A stretch of 64,000 nt of DNA from Arthrobacter sp. (GCF_031179985.1 NZ_JAPSHJ010000005.1:62001-126000), one strand, 5' to 3'; counted from the stretch's first letter, positions 44,092 to 52,876 are shown. The notes: generated from the letters alone by a model not told the origin. Translations and numbers: made by a program.

Positions 44092-44453
44092 TTGATGCCC
44101 ATCACCTCGCCTACGCCGGAGTGCTCCTGGTCTTCCTCGCAGGGGCAGCCTTCATTGCCATTAGCGCCTTCCTAATCTTGGGGACGGCATGGCTCACCGT
44201 TGTTGGGGTCCGCTTCATCAAACGCCGCACACCGCACAAGCCGCCAGGAGGGGAGTGCAAGCGGAGGAACGCCTTGGAGCCGGTCCTGCCGATGGAGGAG
44301 GCACTACGCCAGGCCGCTGCGGGAAAGGCCAATTATCCCCAGGAACGATCCGGGAACGACCTGGAAAGATCAATCGGGGCACGGACAGGCCCAAGCAGGC
44401 GCCTGCGGGCGCAACGACGCCAGACAGCGGCCCGGACTAAAACTGCCGCCTGA
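44088..44453 (+). CDS. Small membrane protein in sigma operon
   Basis: 121 aa. One or two membrane helices in the N-terminal 45 residues (YAGVLLVFLAGAAFIAISAF), then a basic cytoplasmic tail (RFIKRRTPHK and further Arg/Lys clusters). No zinc-finger anti-sigma motif. Start overlaps the stop of copy D (ATGA), with AGGAAAGG upstream. It could tether copy D or the sigma factor to the membrane, but no motif shows this. Confidence 0.68.
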   Translation: MIDAHHLAYAGVLLVFLAGAAFIAISAFLILGTAWLTVVGVRFIKRRTPHKPPGGECKRRNALEPVLPMEEALRQAAAGKANYPQERSGNDLERSIGARTGPSRRLRAQRRQTAARTKTAA

Positions 44454-44509
44454 CAGTATCGCCCTGCTCCCAGACGCCGTTCGCCTTGGCGAATTTCCCC
44501 GGCGAAACT

Positions 44510-44523
44510 GCGTCAGGAATTGC
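44510..44523 (+). promoter_or_regulatory. 14-base element shared with 47930-47943
   Basis: GCGTCAGGAATTGC, exact copy of the sequence before the sigma gene at 48012. GGAATT could be an ECF -35. It precedes the structured RNA at 44568. Confidence 0.45.
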
Positions 44524-44567
44524 ATTCTCCCGGGTTAACCACATGTGCGGGCGGTTGATGCCCGGAT

Positions 44568-44689
44568 CTCTCATGCAAATCCCCCGGATGAAGTGTGAGA
44601 GTCCCGCTCAGGGCGCCAAGACGTGAGACTCCTTGCCGCCCAAAGGGACGGGCGGAACAGTAATCCTGAAGAACTGAACCGCCCGTCCC
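44568..44689 (+). ncRNA. Candidate structured RNA with three consecutive hairpins
   Basis: P1: CTCTCA (44568-44573) with TGAGAG (44596-44601). P2: GGGCGCCAAG (44611-44620) with CTTGCCGCCC (44632-44641), one C-C mismatch. P3: GGGACGGGCGG (44645-44655) with CCGCCCGTCCC (44679-44689), perfect, plus an inner CAGT/ACTG pairing. It lies in a 464-base gene-free stretch before the ORF at 44918. No known riboswitch class fits fully, and the strand is inferred from the downstream gene. Confidence 0.45.
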
Positions 44690-44917
44690 ACACCACCACA
44701 TGTTCATGTCACGGAAACACAACCAAGTATCCATCTGCCTTATAGGCGAGAATCCTGCGGGGTCGTGACGACAAGCAGCCAGCCAGGACCGCACCGTCAC
44801 GATCGGTCCCGTTGATCGTCTAATCAGGGACTGCAGGTGGTCTCATCTGCCGTCACCTCGCTGTTTGGATACCCTGCGGGTCCAGCAATACAGTCCCATG
44901 ATGAAATCGGGTTGCCA

Positions 44918-45481
44918 ATGCATGTAAAAGCAGATTCGCCCCTCAACAGGGCGGCGGTGGTGCGCTTGCTGGTTCTGATACCTCTGATGGTCGGCATCCT
45001 TGTGGTTGGGGCCTACTACATCAAGTCCCTGGCAGCGGACAGCCTGGGAAGTCAGGCAGGGACTCCCCGAGACGTCCAGGTGATAGCCGGATCGGAAAAA
45101 ATGACTCTCAGAATCGCGGTTACAAGTGTCCGTCCAGGATCCATTGATGACCTCAACAGATTTGATATCCCCGCCGAAGACCAGGATAAGATCCCTCATT
45201 ACATTTGGTTCAGATCAAAGATCACATCCGGTTCACTGCATTCAGGGGAACCGTTCCCAATAACGGTCGACCAATGGGAAGCCGTTTCCTCCGGAGGAGA
45301 AACGTTGCAGGGCATCCCATTGGGTGGCGATCTTCAGCCTTGTCCTCAGATCAGCAACCAGAAGCTCTCTGCCGGGGAAGCAGATGAGGGATGTTTTATG
45401 GTCTTCAACGAAGCCGGGAACAGCCTGACAAGCGTGTCCCTGCATCTTGTGGGAGGCGAAAGCATCCGCTGGAGGTTTTAG
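44918..45481 (+). CDS. Membrane-anchored extracytoplasmic protein, unknown
   Basis: About 187 aa from ATG 44918 (frame open to 44837). One N-terminal membrane helix (VVRLLVLIPLMVGILVVGAY), then about 150 extracytoplasmic residues with a beta-rich pattern and two cysteines (QPCPQ, EGCFM). No family is recognised; the layout resembles small secreted Ig-like proteins of actinobacteria such as that at 8930. The candidate structured RNA lies 230 bases upstream and may affect its expression. Confidence 0.58.
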   Translation: MHVKADSPLNRAAVVRLLVLIPLMVGILVVGAYYIKSLAADSLGSQAGTPRDVQVIAGSEKMTLRIAVTSVRPGSIDDLNRFDIPAEDQDKIPHYIWFRSKITSGSLHSGEPFPITVDQWEAVSSGGETLQGIPLGGDLQPCPQISNQKLSAGEADEGCFMVFNEAGNSLTSVSLHLVGGESIRWRF

Positions 45482-46214
45482 GTCAGAGGCCCGCTTCACA
45501 GCCCTGTGACGGGACTGGCTTGCTTGGCACCCCTTTACGACGGCATCTTGAACTGTCGAACCAATGGGTTCCGTCACGGAACCGTTCACTGGGTGCGTCC
45601 TGAAACTGCCGCGCATCGTCAAGCACAAGGGGCAAATGAACTGGCGCCGAATCCCTGCCCTCAGTTCCGCATCGGCTGCAGCCCTCACTATGGATTTGGA
45701 GAATGTGTCACGTCCTTCCCCTAGCTGCACCGTCAAATTGGCAGTCGTTCTGCTCAAAATCCAGGTTCCGCGCGCCAAGCTGGTCGGAGGGGCAAGGGCA
45801 GGCGGAACCATCGATGTGCCCAGTCAGGGCGGTAGTACATGTCTGGATCTTCTTGGATCATGGCATGGGCCGCATCTCAGTCACGCAAGGAGCGTTTAAC
45901 CGTTCTCGCACTTGTCAGTTCGCAGTGGGAACGTTTCTGGGACGACGGCAACGTCCTGACGTAAGTTGCGACTGCATGTCCCCCACGTGACGACCAGCGC
46001 AACATCCGATCAAGGTTCGCTCAAAAAGGGGACTTTTTCCAGTCAGGAACCGTCGATTCGAACAATTCGACAGTTACGCGTCAGTAGCCTCTCATTGCCG
46101 CTGTGTTCTTTTGGTGGCAGCCCTGACCACGATCAACGTGAATTCGGGCCCTACAGACAGCCGCCAGCCCTCCATCCGAGAATTGGCGCGCTCAAAAAGA
46201 AAGTTCACTCCACG
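45482..46214. other. 733-base stretch without a supported gene
   Basis: Short overlapping frames occur on both strands but none has a convincing start, ribosome site or family match. An 11-base sequence CGCTCAAAAAG occurs twice (46018-46028, 46189-46199). A GGAACC at about 46047 followed by CGAC could be an ECF-type promoter for the surface protein at 46215, but this is weak. Confidence 0.5.
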
Positions 46215-47834
46215 ATGCTCAGATCTAGAAACCTTGCCGCCCGGAGACCCCTGGCCGCTTCAAGCTTCACCCGTGTTGTCGCGGGAGGCGCTGCCCTGAT
46301 GGCCGTTGCTGTTGGATCCGCCGTTGCCGCCTCCGCAACATCAGGATCACCGACTTGCCTGAACCCGCTCGCAAAAACGCACAACTTCACAGTCATTGTG
46401 GAAGACAATGCTGCTCTCGGCTCAACCGGCGCGGGCGGCGAAATCGAGGGAAGCCTGGCAGCTGGCGGCGACGTCAGTTTTGGCCTGTACAACCTTTTGG
46501 ATAACTCCGACGGGGGCGCGCTGCCGACGATTGGGAGTTCTGCGACCCAACTCCTGGTAGGAGGAACTATCGACTACAGCAGCGGCCAGAAGCTTGACCT
46601 GAATGCAGGATTCGGCAAGATCACCGACACCAGCGGCCTGAGTGTTACAGCCGATGGGAGGCTCGTGCAGCATGACGGCAACCGCTATGTGAAATCGCAG
46701 TTCGGCGCCGGCCAGAGCAGCGTCGCCGACTACACGGCAGCCGCCGAGACGTACAGTGAAGCTTTTCCGGCCGACTACTTCGACCGGTTGCGCACTCTCT
46801 CGACTCAGTACGCAGCTCTGACCGAGGGCGATGACGTCGCGCAGGTTTCCACTACAGGTAGCGGCGAGGTCCAGCTGGTACTCCAAGAAGGAGAAACCAA
46901 TGTCTGGAGTGTTAGCGCTGCCAGTCTGGCTGGTGTCACTGCAGTGAACTTCAACGGAGCCACTCCCAGCGATGATACGCGGCTGGTTATCAACGTCATA
47001 CCCGACGGTTCCAGGGACGTTGGAGGAGTGAGGTTCAACGGCGATCCGGTTTCGGACCGATACTTTGCCCCCTGGGTCGTTTGGAACTTCGAGGGCTGGG
47101 AAAACCTGCGCCTTGTTGGCGCGACAGAAATGAGCGGGATGCTGCTGGCCCCTGACGCTGCGCTGGACTACAACCGCAACAACCCGCTTCGTGGCCAGAT
47201 CCTTGCGGAAAGCATCAATATCACCGCGGCAGGCGAGATCCACCACTGGAGCTATGCAGCGGCGGCTTGCACCGAGGTGACCGTGACACCGTCGCCTGAG
47301 GTGACTGTTACGCCGTCGGCATCGGTTACGCCGTCGCCTGAGGTGACCGTGACACCGTCGGCATCGGTTACGCCGTCGCCTGAGGTGACCGTGACACCGT
47401 CGGCATCGGTTACGCCGTCGCCTGAGGTGACCGTGACACCGTCGGCATCGGTTACGCCGTCGCCTGAGGTGACCGTGACACCGTCGCCTGAGGAGACTGT
47501 TACGCCGTCGCCTGAGGTGACCGTTACGCCGTCGTCCACTCCTGAGCCCACCGTCACCCGTCCGGGTCAGGCCGCAACCGTTGGCCCGACGTCATCGGCC
47601 GACCCGACGTCATCCACGACGGCTCCGGTAGTTGCTTCTGTACCCGAATCGTCCACCCCAACCACCACCGGAGCGCTGCAGAGCGCTTCATCAGATCAGC
47701 TCGCAGAGACCGGCTTCGACCGTGCATGGATGGTCGCCATCGCTCTCGTTCTAATGTTCGGCGGCGCTCTGGCCGTGGCACTGAACCGCCGCCATGAAGG
47801 CAAGCGGGCTGCCGGCAACCGGGCCAGGCACTAG
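46215..47834 (+). CDS. Choice-of-anchor-A surface protein with repeat stalk and LAETG sorting signal
   Basis: About 539 aa from ATG 46215; the frame is open upstream to 45966 but the signal peptide (MLRSRNLAARRPL, core VVAGGAALMAVAVGSAVAAS) begins here. The mature N-terminal domain (about residues 45-350) matches the choice-of-anchor-A type: AKTHNFTVIVEDNAALG, EIEGSLAAGGDV, EMSGMLLAPDAALDY, LRGQILAESINI. A PEVTVTPSASVTPS repeat forms a stalk, ending in LAETG, a hydrophobic helix and a basic tail. LAETG is usual for class E sortase, which is not in this window. Confidence 0.87.
   Translation: MLRSRNLAARRPLAASSFTRVVAGGAALMAVAVGSAVAASATSGSPTCLNPLAKTHNFTVIVEDNAALGSTGAGGEIEGSLAAGGDVSFGLYNLLDNSDGGALPTIGSSATQLLVGGTIDYSSGQKLDLNAGFGKITDTSGLSVTADGRLVQHDGNRYVKSQFGAGQSSVADYTAAAETYSEAFPADYFDRLRTLSTQYAALTEGDDVAQVSTTGSGEVQLVLQEGETNVWSVSAASLAGVTAVNFNGATPSDDTRLVINVIPDGSRDVGGVRFNGDPVSDRYFAPWVVWNFEGWENLRLVGATEMSGMLLAPDAALDYNRNNPLRGQILAESINITAAGEIHHWSYAAAACTEVTVTPSPEVTVTPSASVTPSPEVTVTPSASVTPSPEVTVTPSASVTPSPEVTVTPSASVTPSPEVTVTPSPEETVTPSPEVTVTPSSTPEPTVTRPGQAATVGPTSSADPTSSTTAPVVASVPESSTPTTTGALQSASSDQLAETGFDRAWMVAIALVLMFGGALAVALNRRHEGKRAAGNRARH
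47271..47546 (+). repeat. 42-base coding repeat
   Basis: Units beginning CCTGAG at 47295, 47337, 47379, 47421 and 47463 (exact 42-base period), flanked by shorter variants; codes the Thr/Pro/Ser/Val stalk of the LAETG protein. Confidence 0.92.
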
Positions 47835-47856
47835 TCCACCCCACTGCGGTTTTCAT

Positions 47857-47895
47857 CCTGCCAATCCCTGCCCCCTCCGGGTGGGGATTGGCAGG
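47857..47895 (+). terminator. Terminator after LAETG protein
   Basis: Perfect 12-bp stem CCTGCCAATCCC (47857-47868) / GGGATTGGCAGG (47884-47895), 15-base loop, 22 bases after the stop; no T-run. Confidence 0.65.
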
Positions 47896-47929
47896 TGGGG
47901 GCAGGGCAAGAAAACTGTTTGCCGATTTA

Positions 47930-47943
47930 GCGTCAGGAATTGC
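47930..47943 (+). promoter_or_regulatory. 14-base element shared with 44510-44523
   Basis: GCGTCAGGAATTGC, followed by CGGTCGTATAAG, about 69 bases before the sigma gene at 48012. Possible ECF-type promoter and autoregulatory site. Confidence 0.45.
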
Positions 47944-48011
47944 TATTTCGGTCGTATAAGAGCAAAGCAACTTCATCGCCTCCAGCGGTTTGGGGCCCAA
48001 CGACGGGATGA

Positions 48012-48716
48012 ATGACTGTGCAGAATTATGGGGCCGTGCTGCCTTGGGAAGCGCCACAGCAGGACCGTTCGCGTTTTCATTTGGGGAGCGTCATCGCCGC
48101 CGCCGGGAAGGTTCCAAGGCAGACTGACAAGCTGATCCCGGGCGTTTCCGAGGCCCGCCTGATTATGGGGGTGAGGAGCGGGGAGCCTGCGGCAATGGCT
48201 CAGCTCTATGAGCGCCATCGTGTTCAGGGGCTCCAGTTCGCCAGATCCCTCCTCAACTCGTCTGAGGATGCGGAGGACATTCTGCACGAAGCCTTCACCA
48301 AGGCTGTTAGCGCTATCCGGAACGGGTTTGGCCCCACAGATACCTTCGGGCCATACCTGAGCACCTGCGTTCGGTCAGTCGTAAACTCCCTATGGACTAA
48401 ACGTGCGCAGGAGAGTACTTCCTGTTTGAGCCACTTGGATGCCGAGGCGGTAGAGGACCCTGCCTTGGAAACGATTCTGTCAGTGTTCGAGCATGAGAAC
48501 ATTGCCGCGGCGATGCGCTCATTGCCTGAGCGGTGGCGGACTGTGCTGTGGCATGCCGAAGTGATGGGCGAACCGCCCAGAAACATTGCCCCGCTGCTTG
48601 GCATAGAACCGAACGCTGTCTCAGCACTGCTTATCAGGGCCCGCGCCGGACTCCGCGCCGCCTATGAGCTGCAGTCCAGGCCTGATATCAGCACGTCCGG
48701 CCGGGACCAGGCGTAG
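48012..48716 (+). CDS. ECF sigma factor, close paralogue of 43212
   Basis: 234 aa. An N-terminal extension of about 45 residues precedes region 2 (SEDAEDILHEAFTKAVSAI). Region 4 reads [20 protein letters not shown] through VSALLIRARAGLRAAYE, nearly identical to the 43212 protein. No small-protein partner or anti-sigma gene follows; a convergent GH32 gene lies 190 bases downstream. It follows the LAETG surface protein, suggesting a shared cell-surface role for this sigma group. Confidence 0.88.
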   Translation: MTVQNYGAVLPWEAPQQDRSRFHLGSVIAAAGKVPRQTDKLIPGVSEARLIMGVRSGEPAAMAQLYERHRVQGLQFARSLLNSSEDAEDILHEAFTKAVSAIRNGFGPTDTFGPYLSTCVRSVVNSLWTKRAQESTSCLSHLDAEAVEDPALETILSVFEHENIAAAMRSLPERWRTVLWHAEVMGEPPRNIAPLLGIEPNAVSALLIRARAGLRAAYELQSRPDISTSGRDQA

Positions 48717-48906
48717 GGGCAGTTTTTAGGTGGTTCACTTGTTTACGCAGAGTGGCGGACCACAACCTGGGCAGCTGCAGGATTAGCCGCCTTCGGCCTG
48801 CATCGCCGCCAACCATGTGGGGGACTGCAAGGTTGATGACTCCACAAGGGGCCTCCAGAGGGGGCGCCAAAACATCGTTCCGACGCCCCACTCTTTGGCT
48901 CTCCGC

Positions 48907-51483
48907 CTATTCGGTCCAGACGGACCGCAGCGGCGTTACCTTCACTGATTTGATGACGGCACCTCCGTCAGTGGCGAAGGCCTCGAGGCCCTCACTGCCG
49001 GCGTCGGGGAAGATCTGGTCCGTGATAGCCACCGAGCCGTCCTGGCCGAAGACCTCCACCGAGGACCAGTCGACCAGAACCCGCAGGGTCACCTCGCCGG
49101 TGGAGCCAACCTTCATAGGGGCACGTTGTACCCCGGCGAAATCGGTGCTGAATCCTACGTCGCCCGATTTGGTCCGGTCGACGTAAACCTCTCCGGCTGA
49201 CCGGTCGTAACCGATCCGGGTCTCCTGGCCGTTGCCCGTGCGTACCTTCACACCGAATTCGCTGGCCGTACCAGCTGCGAACGTTGCCGTCAGCTCGTAT
49301 GACTTGCCTGTGGCCGGCAGCGGCGCGGACCCTGCCGGAACGGCCAGGTTCTTGGCGTTGAGCACGGCTTCCCCGCGAAGGTCCTGCAGCTCGGCGACGG
49401 GCTGCTGTACCAGATGCACACCTTCAGCGCTGCTGCGGAGACCCAGCTCGCGCGGCACGGTCATCGCACTGCGCCACGGGTCGGTCGGGATCGAGCCGGA
49501 GTAGTCCCAGTTGTTCATCCAGCCCATCATCACGCGGCGGTCAGAGGGGGCGTCGTCGAACGTCACACCGGCGTAATTGTCCTTGCCATAGTCCACCCAG
49601 TGCGCCCGCTGGACGCTGGAAAGTGCTGGTATGTCCGAGAGGCTGAACTGGTCCGCCAAGATGTGCCCCCAGCCACCGGTGTTGTTGTCTGCCACCACGA
49701 TCCGGGCGGTCTTGCCTTGAAGGTTCCGAACATCCCAGCCATTCCAGTCGAGCGCCTCGCTGTCTGAGCCGGTGGCCGTCCTGACCACCTCGCCGTCGAC
49801 GACGAGGCGCACGGAGGTATCAACGGCGCGTGCTGCCGCCGCCTCGTCGGAGAACATGATGTGGTCAACGTTGATGTGTCCCCAGCCACCTGAACTCTTG
49901 TCGACGATCTGGATCGTGGCAGTCTTGCCGGCGTACTCCGAGACGTCCCAGCCCGTCCAGTTGAGGGCCTCATTGTTGGCCCCTGTGGCGGACCTTACGA
50001 TCTCGCCGTCGATGAGCAGGTCAACGGAGGTCGGCTCGCCGGCGGTATAGGGGTGGTTGCCTCCGCCGACGAGCAGGTTGATGTGGCTCTTGGCGATGGT
50101 GAATTCCGGGGATGTGATGGTTCCCTGTGACGTGTCGTGGTCGATGAAGGTGTTGACCAGCTGATCGCCGACGTAGCCGGTGACTTGCTGCTGGTCACCG
50201 ATAGTCCCCTTCACCGGGGCGGTTCCGGCGAAGTTACCTGTTGCCACCCACCCGTCGCCGAACCCGCTACCCTCGAAGTCGGCGAAGACCTCTCCTGCAG
50301 GAGGCGAGGGGCTGAGTGTTGATCCGGGCACATAGGGGTGCTTGCCACCGCCCACTTTGAAGTTGAGGTAGCCGGCATTGAGAGTGAACTCGGGAGAGGT
50401 CAGCGTGCCGGTACCGCCGTCGAAGTTGTTGAAGCTGTTGGCCAGCCCGGCTCCGACCCAGTCGGAGACGCCGCCCTGACCGGGCAGGTTCCCGGCGGCG
50501 GGCGCCGTACCGAAGGCAGTGCCGTCGGGTGCCCATCCGCTGTACGTGCCGTCGTCGAAACTGCCGACGTCGATTCCGGTCGGGGCGACATATGGTTTGT
50601 CATCCGAGACGAAGTTCTTGCCGTCGAAGGTTCCGGTGAAGTACTGGTTAGCCGATCCGCCGGCGATGCCGCCCGAACCAATGTTGACCAGCAGCACCCA
50701 TTTGCTCTTCTTCTTGTCGCCGTCCACAGGAAGCGGGAAGAGGTCCGGGCACTCCCAGACCCCGCCGGTGGCGCCGGCCGGACCGAAGTTGCTGAGATGC
50801 TCCCAGGTCTTCAGGTCACTCGAGCGGTAGAAGGCAACCTTGCGCTCGGCGCTCAGGGCCACGCTCATGATCCACTCCTGGCCCTGCTCATACCAGAACA
50901 CCTTCGGGTCCCGGAAGTCGCGTGAACCGATGTCAAGGACCGGGTTGTCGGCGTACTTCGTGAACGTGCGCCCGCGGTCGGTGCTGTAGGCCAATGCCTG
51001 CGACTGGATGCCAGTTGCCTTGTCCAGACGTGTGTACACGGCCACCATCGCCGGGTTGTCCTTGGTGCCGAACCCGCTGGTGTTGTTGGTGTCGATGACG
51101 GCGCTGCCCGAGAAAACCATCTCAACGTCGTCGTGTGGGATCGCGACGGGCAGCTCATTCCAGTGCACCATGTCCGTACTGACCGCGTGGCCCCACGACA
51201 TGTTCCCCCATTGGTTGCCCGACGGGTTGTGCTGGTAGAAGAGGTGGTACTCGCCCTCATAGAACACCATCCCGTTGGGGTCATTCATCCAGTTCTTCTC
51301 CGGCGTGTAGTGGAACTGGGGCCGGTACTGCTCGGTGTACGGGGCGGGTTCAGATTCGACGGAGGATGCGGGCACGCCGGTGGCCATAGTGGCGGCGAGG
51401 GCCAGCGCAACGGTGGCAATTGCGGCGGCCCGGCGCCTCCGGCTGCGGAGGCGTCGGCCGGGGGCGGGGATTGGGTAGTTCAT
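48907..51483 (-). CDS. Secreted GH32 fructan hydrolase (levanase/inulinase type), copy 1
   Basis: 858 aa. Signal peptide with an Arg-rich N-region and hydrophobic core AAIATVALALAATMATG. GH32 catalytic residues: nucleophile D68 in NWMNDPNG, stabiliser in FRDPKVFWY, acid/base in WECPDLF. The five-bladed catalytic domain is interrupted at about residues 310-600 by four modules: two related TLTSPEF-type units (each ending in a VGGGxHPY motif) and two related VDGEVVRTATG-type units (each ending GGWGHI). The C-terminal beta-sandwich (VLVDWSSVEVFGQDG) is intact. It should release fructose or short oligomers outside the cell. A LacI operator lies upstream. Confidence 0.94.
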   Translation of the reverse strand: MNYPIPAPGRRLRSRRRRAAAIATVALALAATMATGVPASSVESEPAPYTEQYRPQFHYTPEKNWMNDPNGMVFYEGEYHLFYQHNPSGNQWGNMSWGHAVSTDMVHWNELPVAIPHDDVEMVFSGSAVIDTNNTSGFGTKDNPAMVAVYTRLDKATGIQSQALAYSTDRGRTFTKYADNPVLDIGSRDFRDPKVFWYEQGQEWIMSVALSAERKVAFYRSSDLKTWEHLSNFGPAGATGGVWECPDLFPLPVDGDKKKSKWVLLVNIGSGGIAGGSANQYFTGTFDGKNFVSDDKPYVAPTGIDVGSFDDGTYSGWAPDGTAFGTAPAAGNLPGQGGVSDWVGAGLANSFNNFDGGTGTLTSPEFTLNAGYLNFKVGGGKHPYVPGSTLSPSPPAGEVFADFEGSGFGDGWVATGNFAGTAPVKGTIGDQQQVTGYVGDQLVNTFIDHDTSQGTITSPEFTIAKSHINLLVGGGNHPYTAGEPTSVDLLIDGEIVRSATGANNEALNWTGWDVSEYAGKTATIQIVDKSSGGWGHINVDHIMFSDEAAAARAVDTSVRLVVDGEVVRTATGSDSEALDWNGWDVRNLQGKTARIVVADNNTGGWGHILADQFSLSDIPALSSVQRAHWVDYGKDNYAGVTFDDAPSDRRVMMGWMNNWDYSGSIPTDPWRSAMTVPRELGLRSSAEGVHLVQQPVAELQDLRGEAVLNAKNLAVPAGSAPLPATGKSYELTATFAAGTASEFGVKVRTGNGQETRIGYDRSAGEVYVDRTKSGDVGFSTDFAGVQRAPMKVGSTGEVTLRVLVDWSSVEVFGQDGSVAITDQIFPDAGSEGLEAFATDGGAVIKSVKVTPLRSVWTE

Positions 51484-51520
51484 AAAACCACTTCCTTGTG
51501 TTGGGGGCTTGCCAGTACGG

Positions 51521-51534
51521 GTAATACGTATAAC
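51521..51534. promoter_or_regulatory. LacI-type operator before GH32 copy 1
   Basis: GTAATACGTATAAC, 38 bases upstream of the GH32 start; shares CGTATAAC with the site before lacI at 52705. Confidence 0.62.
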
Positions 51535-51626
51535 TGTGAGACGGAGGAAGCTCTCCTCAGGCGGAACAAAGAGAATTTTCAGTGCGGCAACGTTGCCGCA
51601 TTCGGACGCTCGCCGGATGGTGCGGC

Positions 51627-52670
51627 TCAGGGCATCTCCGTAGGGCGGGTGACTGAATTGCGTTCAATCAAAGGGCACTCCATCAGCTCGACCCGGCCAT
51701 CTGGTTCCGTATCCTGGAGGATCAGTTCGACCGCGCGCCGGCCCATGGCGACGAACGGCAATTCAAGGGTGGTCAGGCCGGGACGCAGGTTTGGCGCCAG
51801 AATCGCCTGGTTGTCGAACCCCACGATCGAGACGTCACGAGGGATGGAAAGGCGGAGGTCTGACACTGCCTGGTAGGCACCCCAGGCGCCGCGGTCGTTG
51901 CCACAAAAAATCGCGGTTGGTGGCTTGTTGGCGGTCAGCAGTTCCATTGTGTAGTCGTAGCCGTCTTCCTCGCCGCCCCGCCCAAAGCGGATGAGAGCCG
52001 GATCCGGTTCCAGGCCCGCCTCGCCCAGTGCTGTCAGGTAGCCTTCATGACGTCCGACGGCGGCCGGGAGTCCGCTTTCCAGGCTCTGAATGTTGAAGAA
52101 GGCTATTCGAGAGTGCCCTGCATCCAGCAGCCTGCGGGTTGCGGTGTAGCCCCCACGCACTTCGTCAGGCGCGACGCTGGGAACGCGCCCGTCCCGGTCC
52201 TGCGAGTTGAGAACAACTGAGGGGACGCCGGTCAAGGCCTCCGGAACGTCCAGCCGCCGGTGGTACATAGCACCGTAGACCACCCCGGCCACCTTGTACG
52301 AGAGCATGGTGTCCAGGGATGCGGCCTCAAGCTCTTTGTCGCCGCCGGTGTTGACCGTAAGCAGGAGGAGTCCGTCCTCCCAAGCCCGCTGTTGTGCCCC
52401 TTCGATAATGGCGCCGGCGAACGGCGACGTGGCGACGGAGTCACCAACGAAGCCGATCATCCCGGAAACACCCTCGCGCAGGGTTTTGGCGTGTGCATTG
52501 GTGCGGTAGCCGAGTGTGTCCACGGCATCCTGGACGCGCTTCCGGGTTTCCGCGGAGAAGCGTGAACCACCCGCCGAATTCAGCACCAAAGATACGGTGG
52601 CCTGCGAGACGCCGGCGGCTGCCGCAACATCGTGCATTGTGGGTCCGGATTTGGGGCGTGATCCAGCCAT
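51627..52670 (-). CDS. LacI-family regulator of GH32 copy 1
   Basis: 347 aa from ATG 52670 with a perfect AAGGAGG ribosome site; the frame is open to 52766 but would cross the operator. HTH: TMHDVAAAAGVSQATVSLVL and RVQDAVDTLGYRTNAHAKTL. The periplasmic-binding-like effector domain has SIVGFDNQAILAPNLRPGLT. It is upstream of and co-directional with GH32 copy 1, with matching palindromes before both genes, which indicates autoregulation and control of the hydrolase by a fructan-derived sugar. Confidence 0.92.
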   Translation of the reverse strand: MAGSRPKSGPTMHDVAAAAGVSQATVSLVLNSAGGSRFSAETRKRVQDAVDTLGYRTNAHAKTLREGVSGMIGFVGDSVATSPFAGAIIEGAQQRAWEDGLLLLTVNTGGDKELEAASLDTMLSYKVAGVVYGAMYHRRLDVPEALTGVPSVVLNSQDRDGRVPSVAPDEVRGGYTATRRLLDAGHSRIAFFNIQSLESGLPAAVGRHEGYLTALGEAGLEPDPALIRFGRGGEEDGYDYTMELLTANKPPTAIFCGNDRGAWGAYQAVSDLRLSIPRDVSIVGFDNQAILAPNLRPGLTTLELPFVAMGRRAVELILQDTEPDGRVELMECPLIERNSVTRPTEMP

Positions 52671-52704
52671 GAGGACCTCCTTGGACCACCGAACCAGTAA
52701 CTGA

Positions 52705-52718
52705 GTTATTCGTATAAC
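52705..52718. promoter_or_regulatory. LacI-type operator before lacI gene
   Basis: GTTATTCGTATAAC, near-perfect palindrome, 35 bases upstream of the regulator start; partner of 51521-51534. Confidence 0.62.
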
Positions 52719-52800
52719 TGCGGAAACTGTATCCTGCATCACAAACAGCGTCAATAGACCAGCCACCTAGGCGGCAGGCACTCAACGCTCGCCGGACAAT

Positions 52801-52832
52801 AGCGCTCGGCTGGGGTTTCCCAGCCGAGCGCT
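52801..52832 (-). terminator. Terminator after GH32 copy 2
   Basis: Perfect 14-bp stem AGCGCTCGGCTGGG (52801-52814) / CCCAGCCGAGCGCT (52819-52832) with a 4-base loop, between GH32 copy 2 and the LacI promoter; no long T-run. Confidence 0.78.
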
Positions 52833-52876
52833 TGCGGGATCCACCCACGGCCACCTCCTGGCCTGGGCGCTCTGTT

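Noticed and set aside
44568-44689. Glycine riboswitch
   Set aside because: GAGAGTCCCG and GGGCGCC are suggestive, but the conserved GCCGAAGG and CTCAGGC core bases are not present in the right places, and the downstream gene is not glycine-related.
45564-45899. 111-codon frame in the gap before the LAETG protein
   Set aside because: No ribosome site, no family match, and competing frames of similar length on both strands.
47271-47546. 42-base tandem repeat that could suggest a CRISPR or satellite array
   Set aside because: In frame within the surface protein, no spacers.
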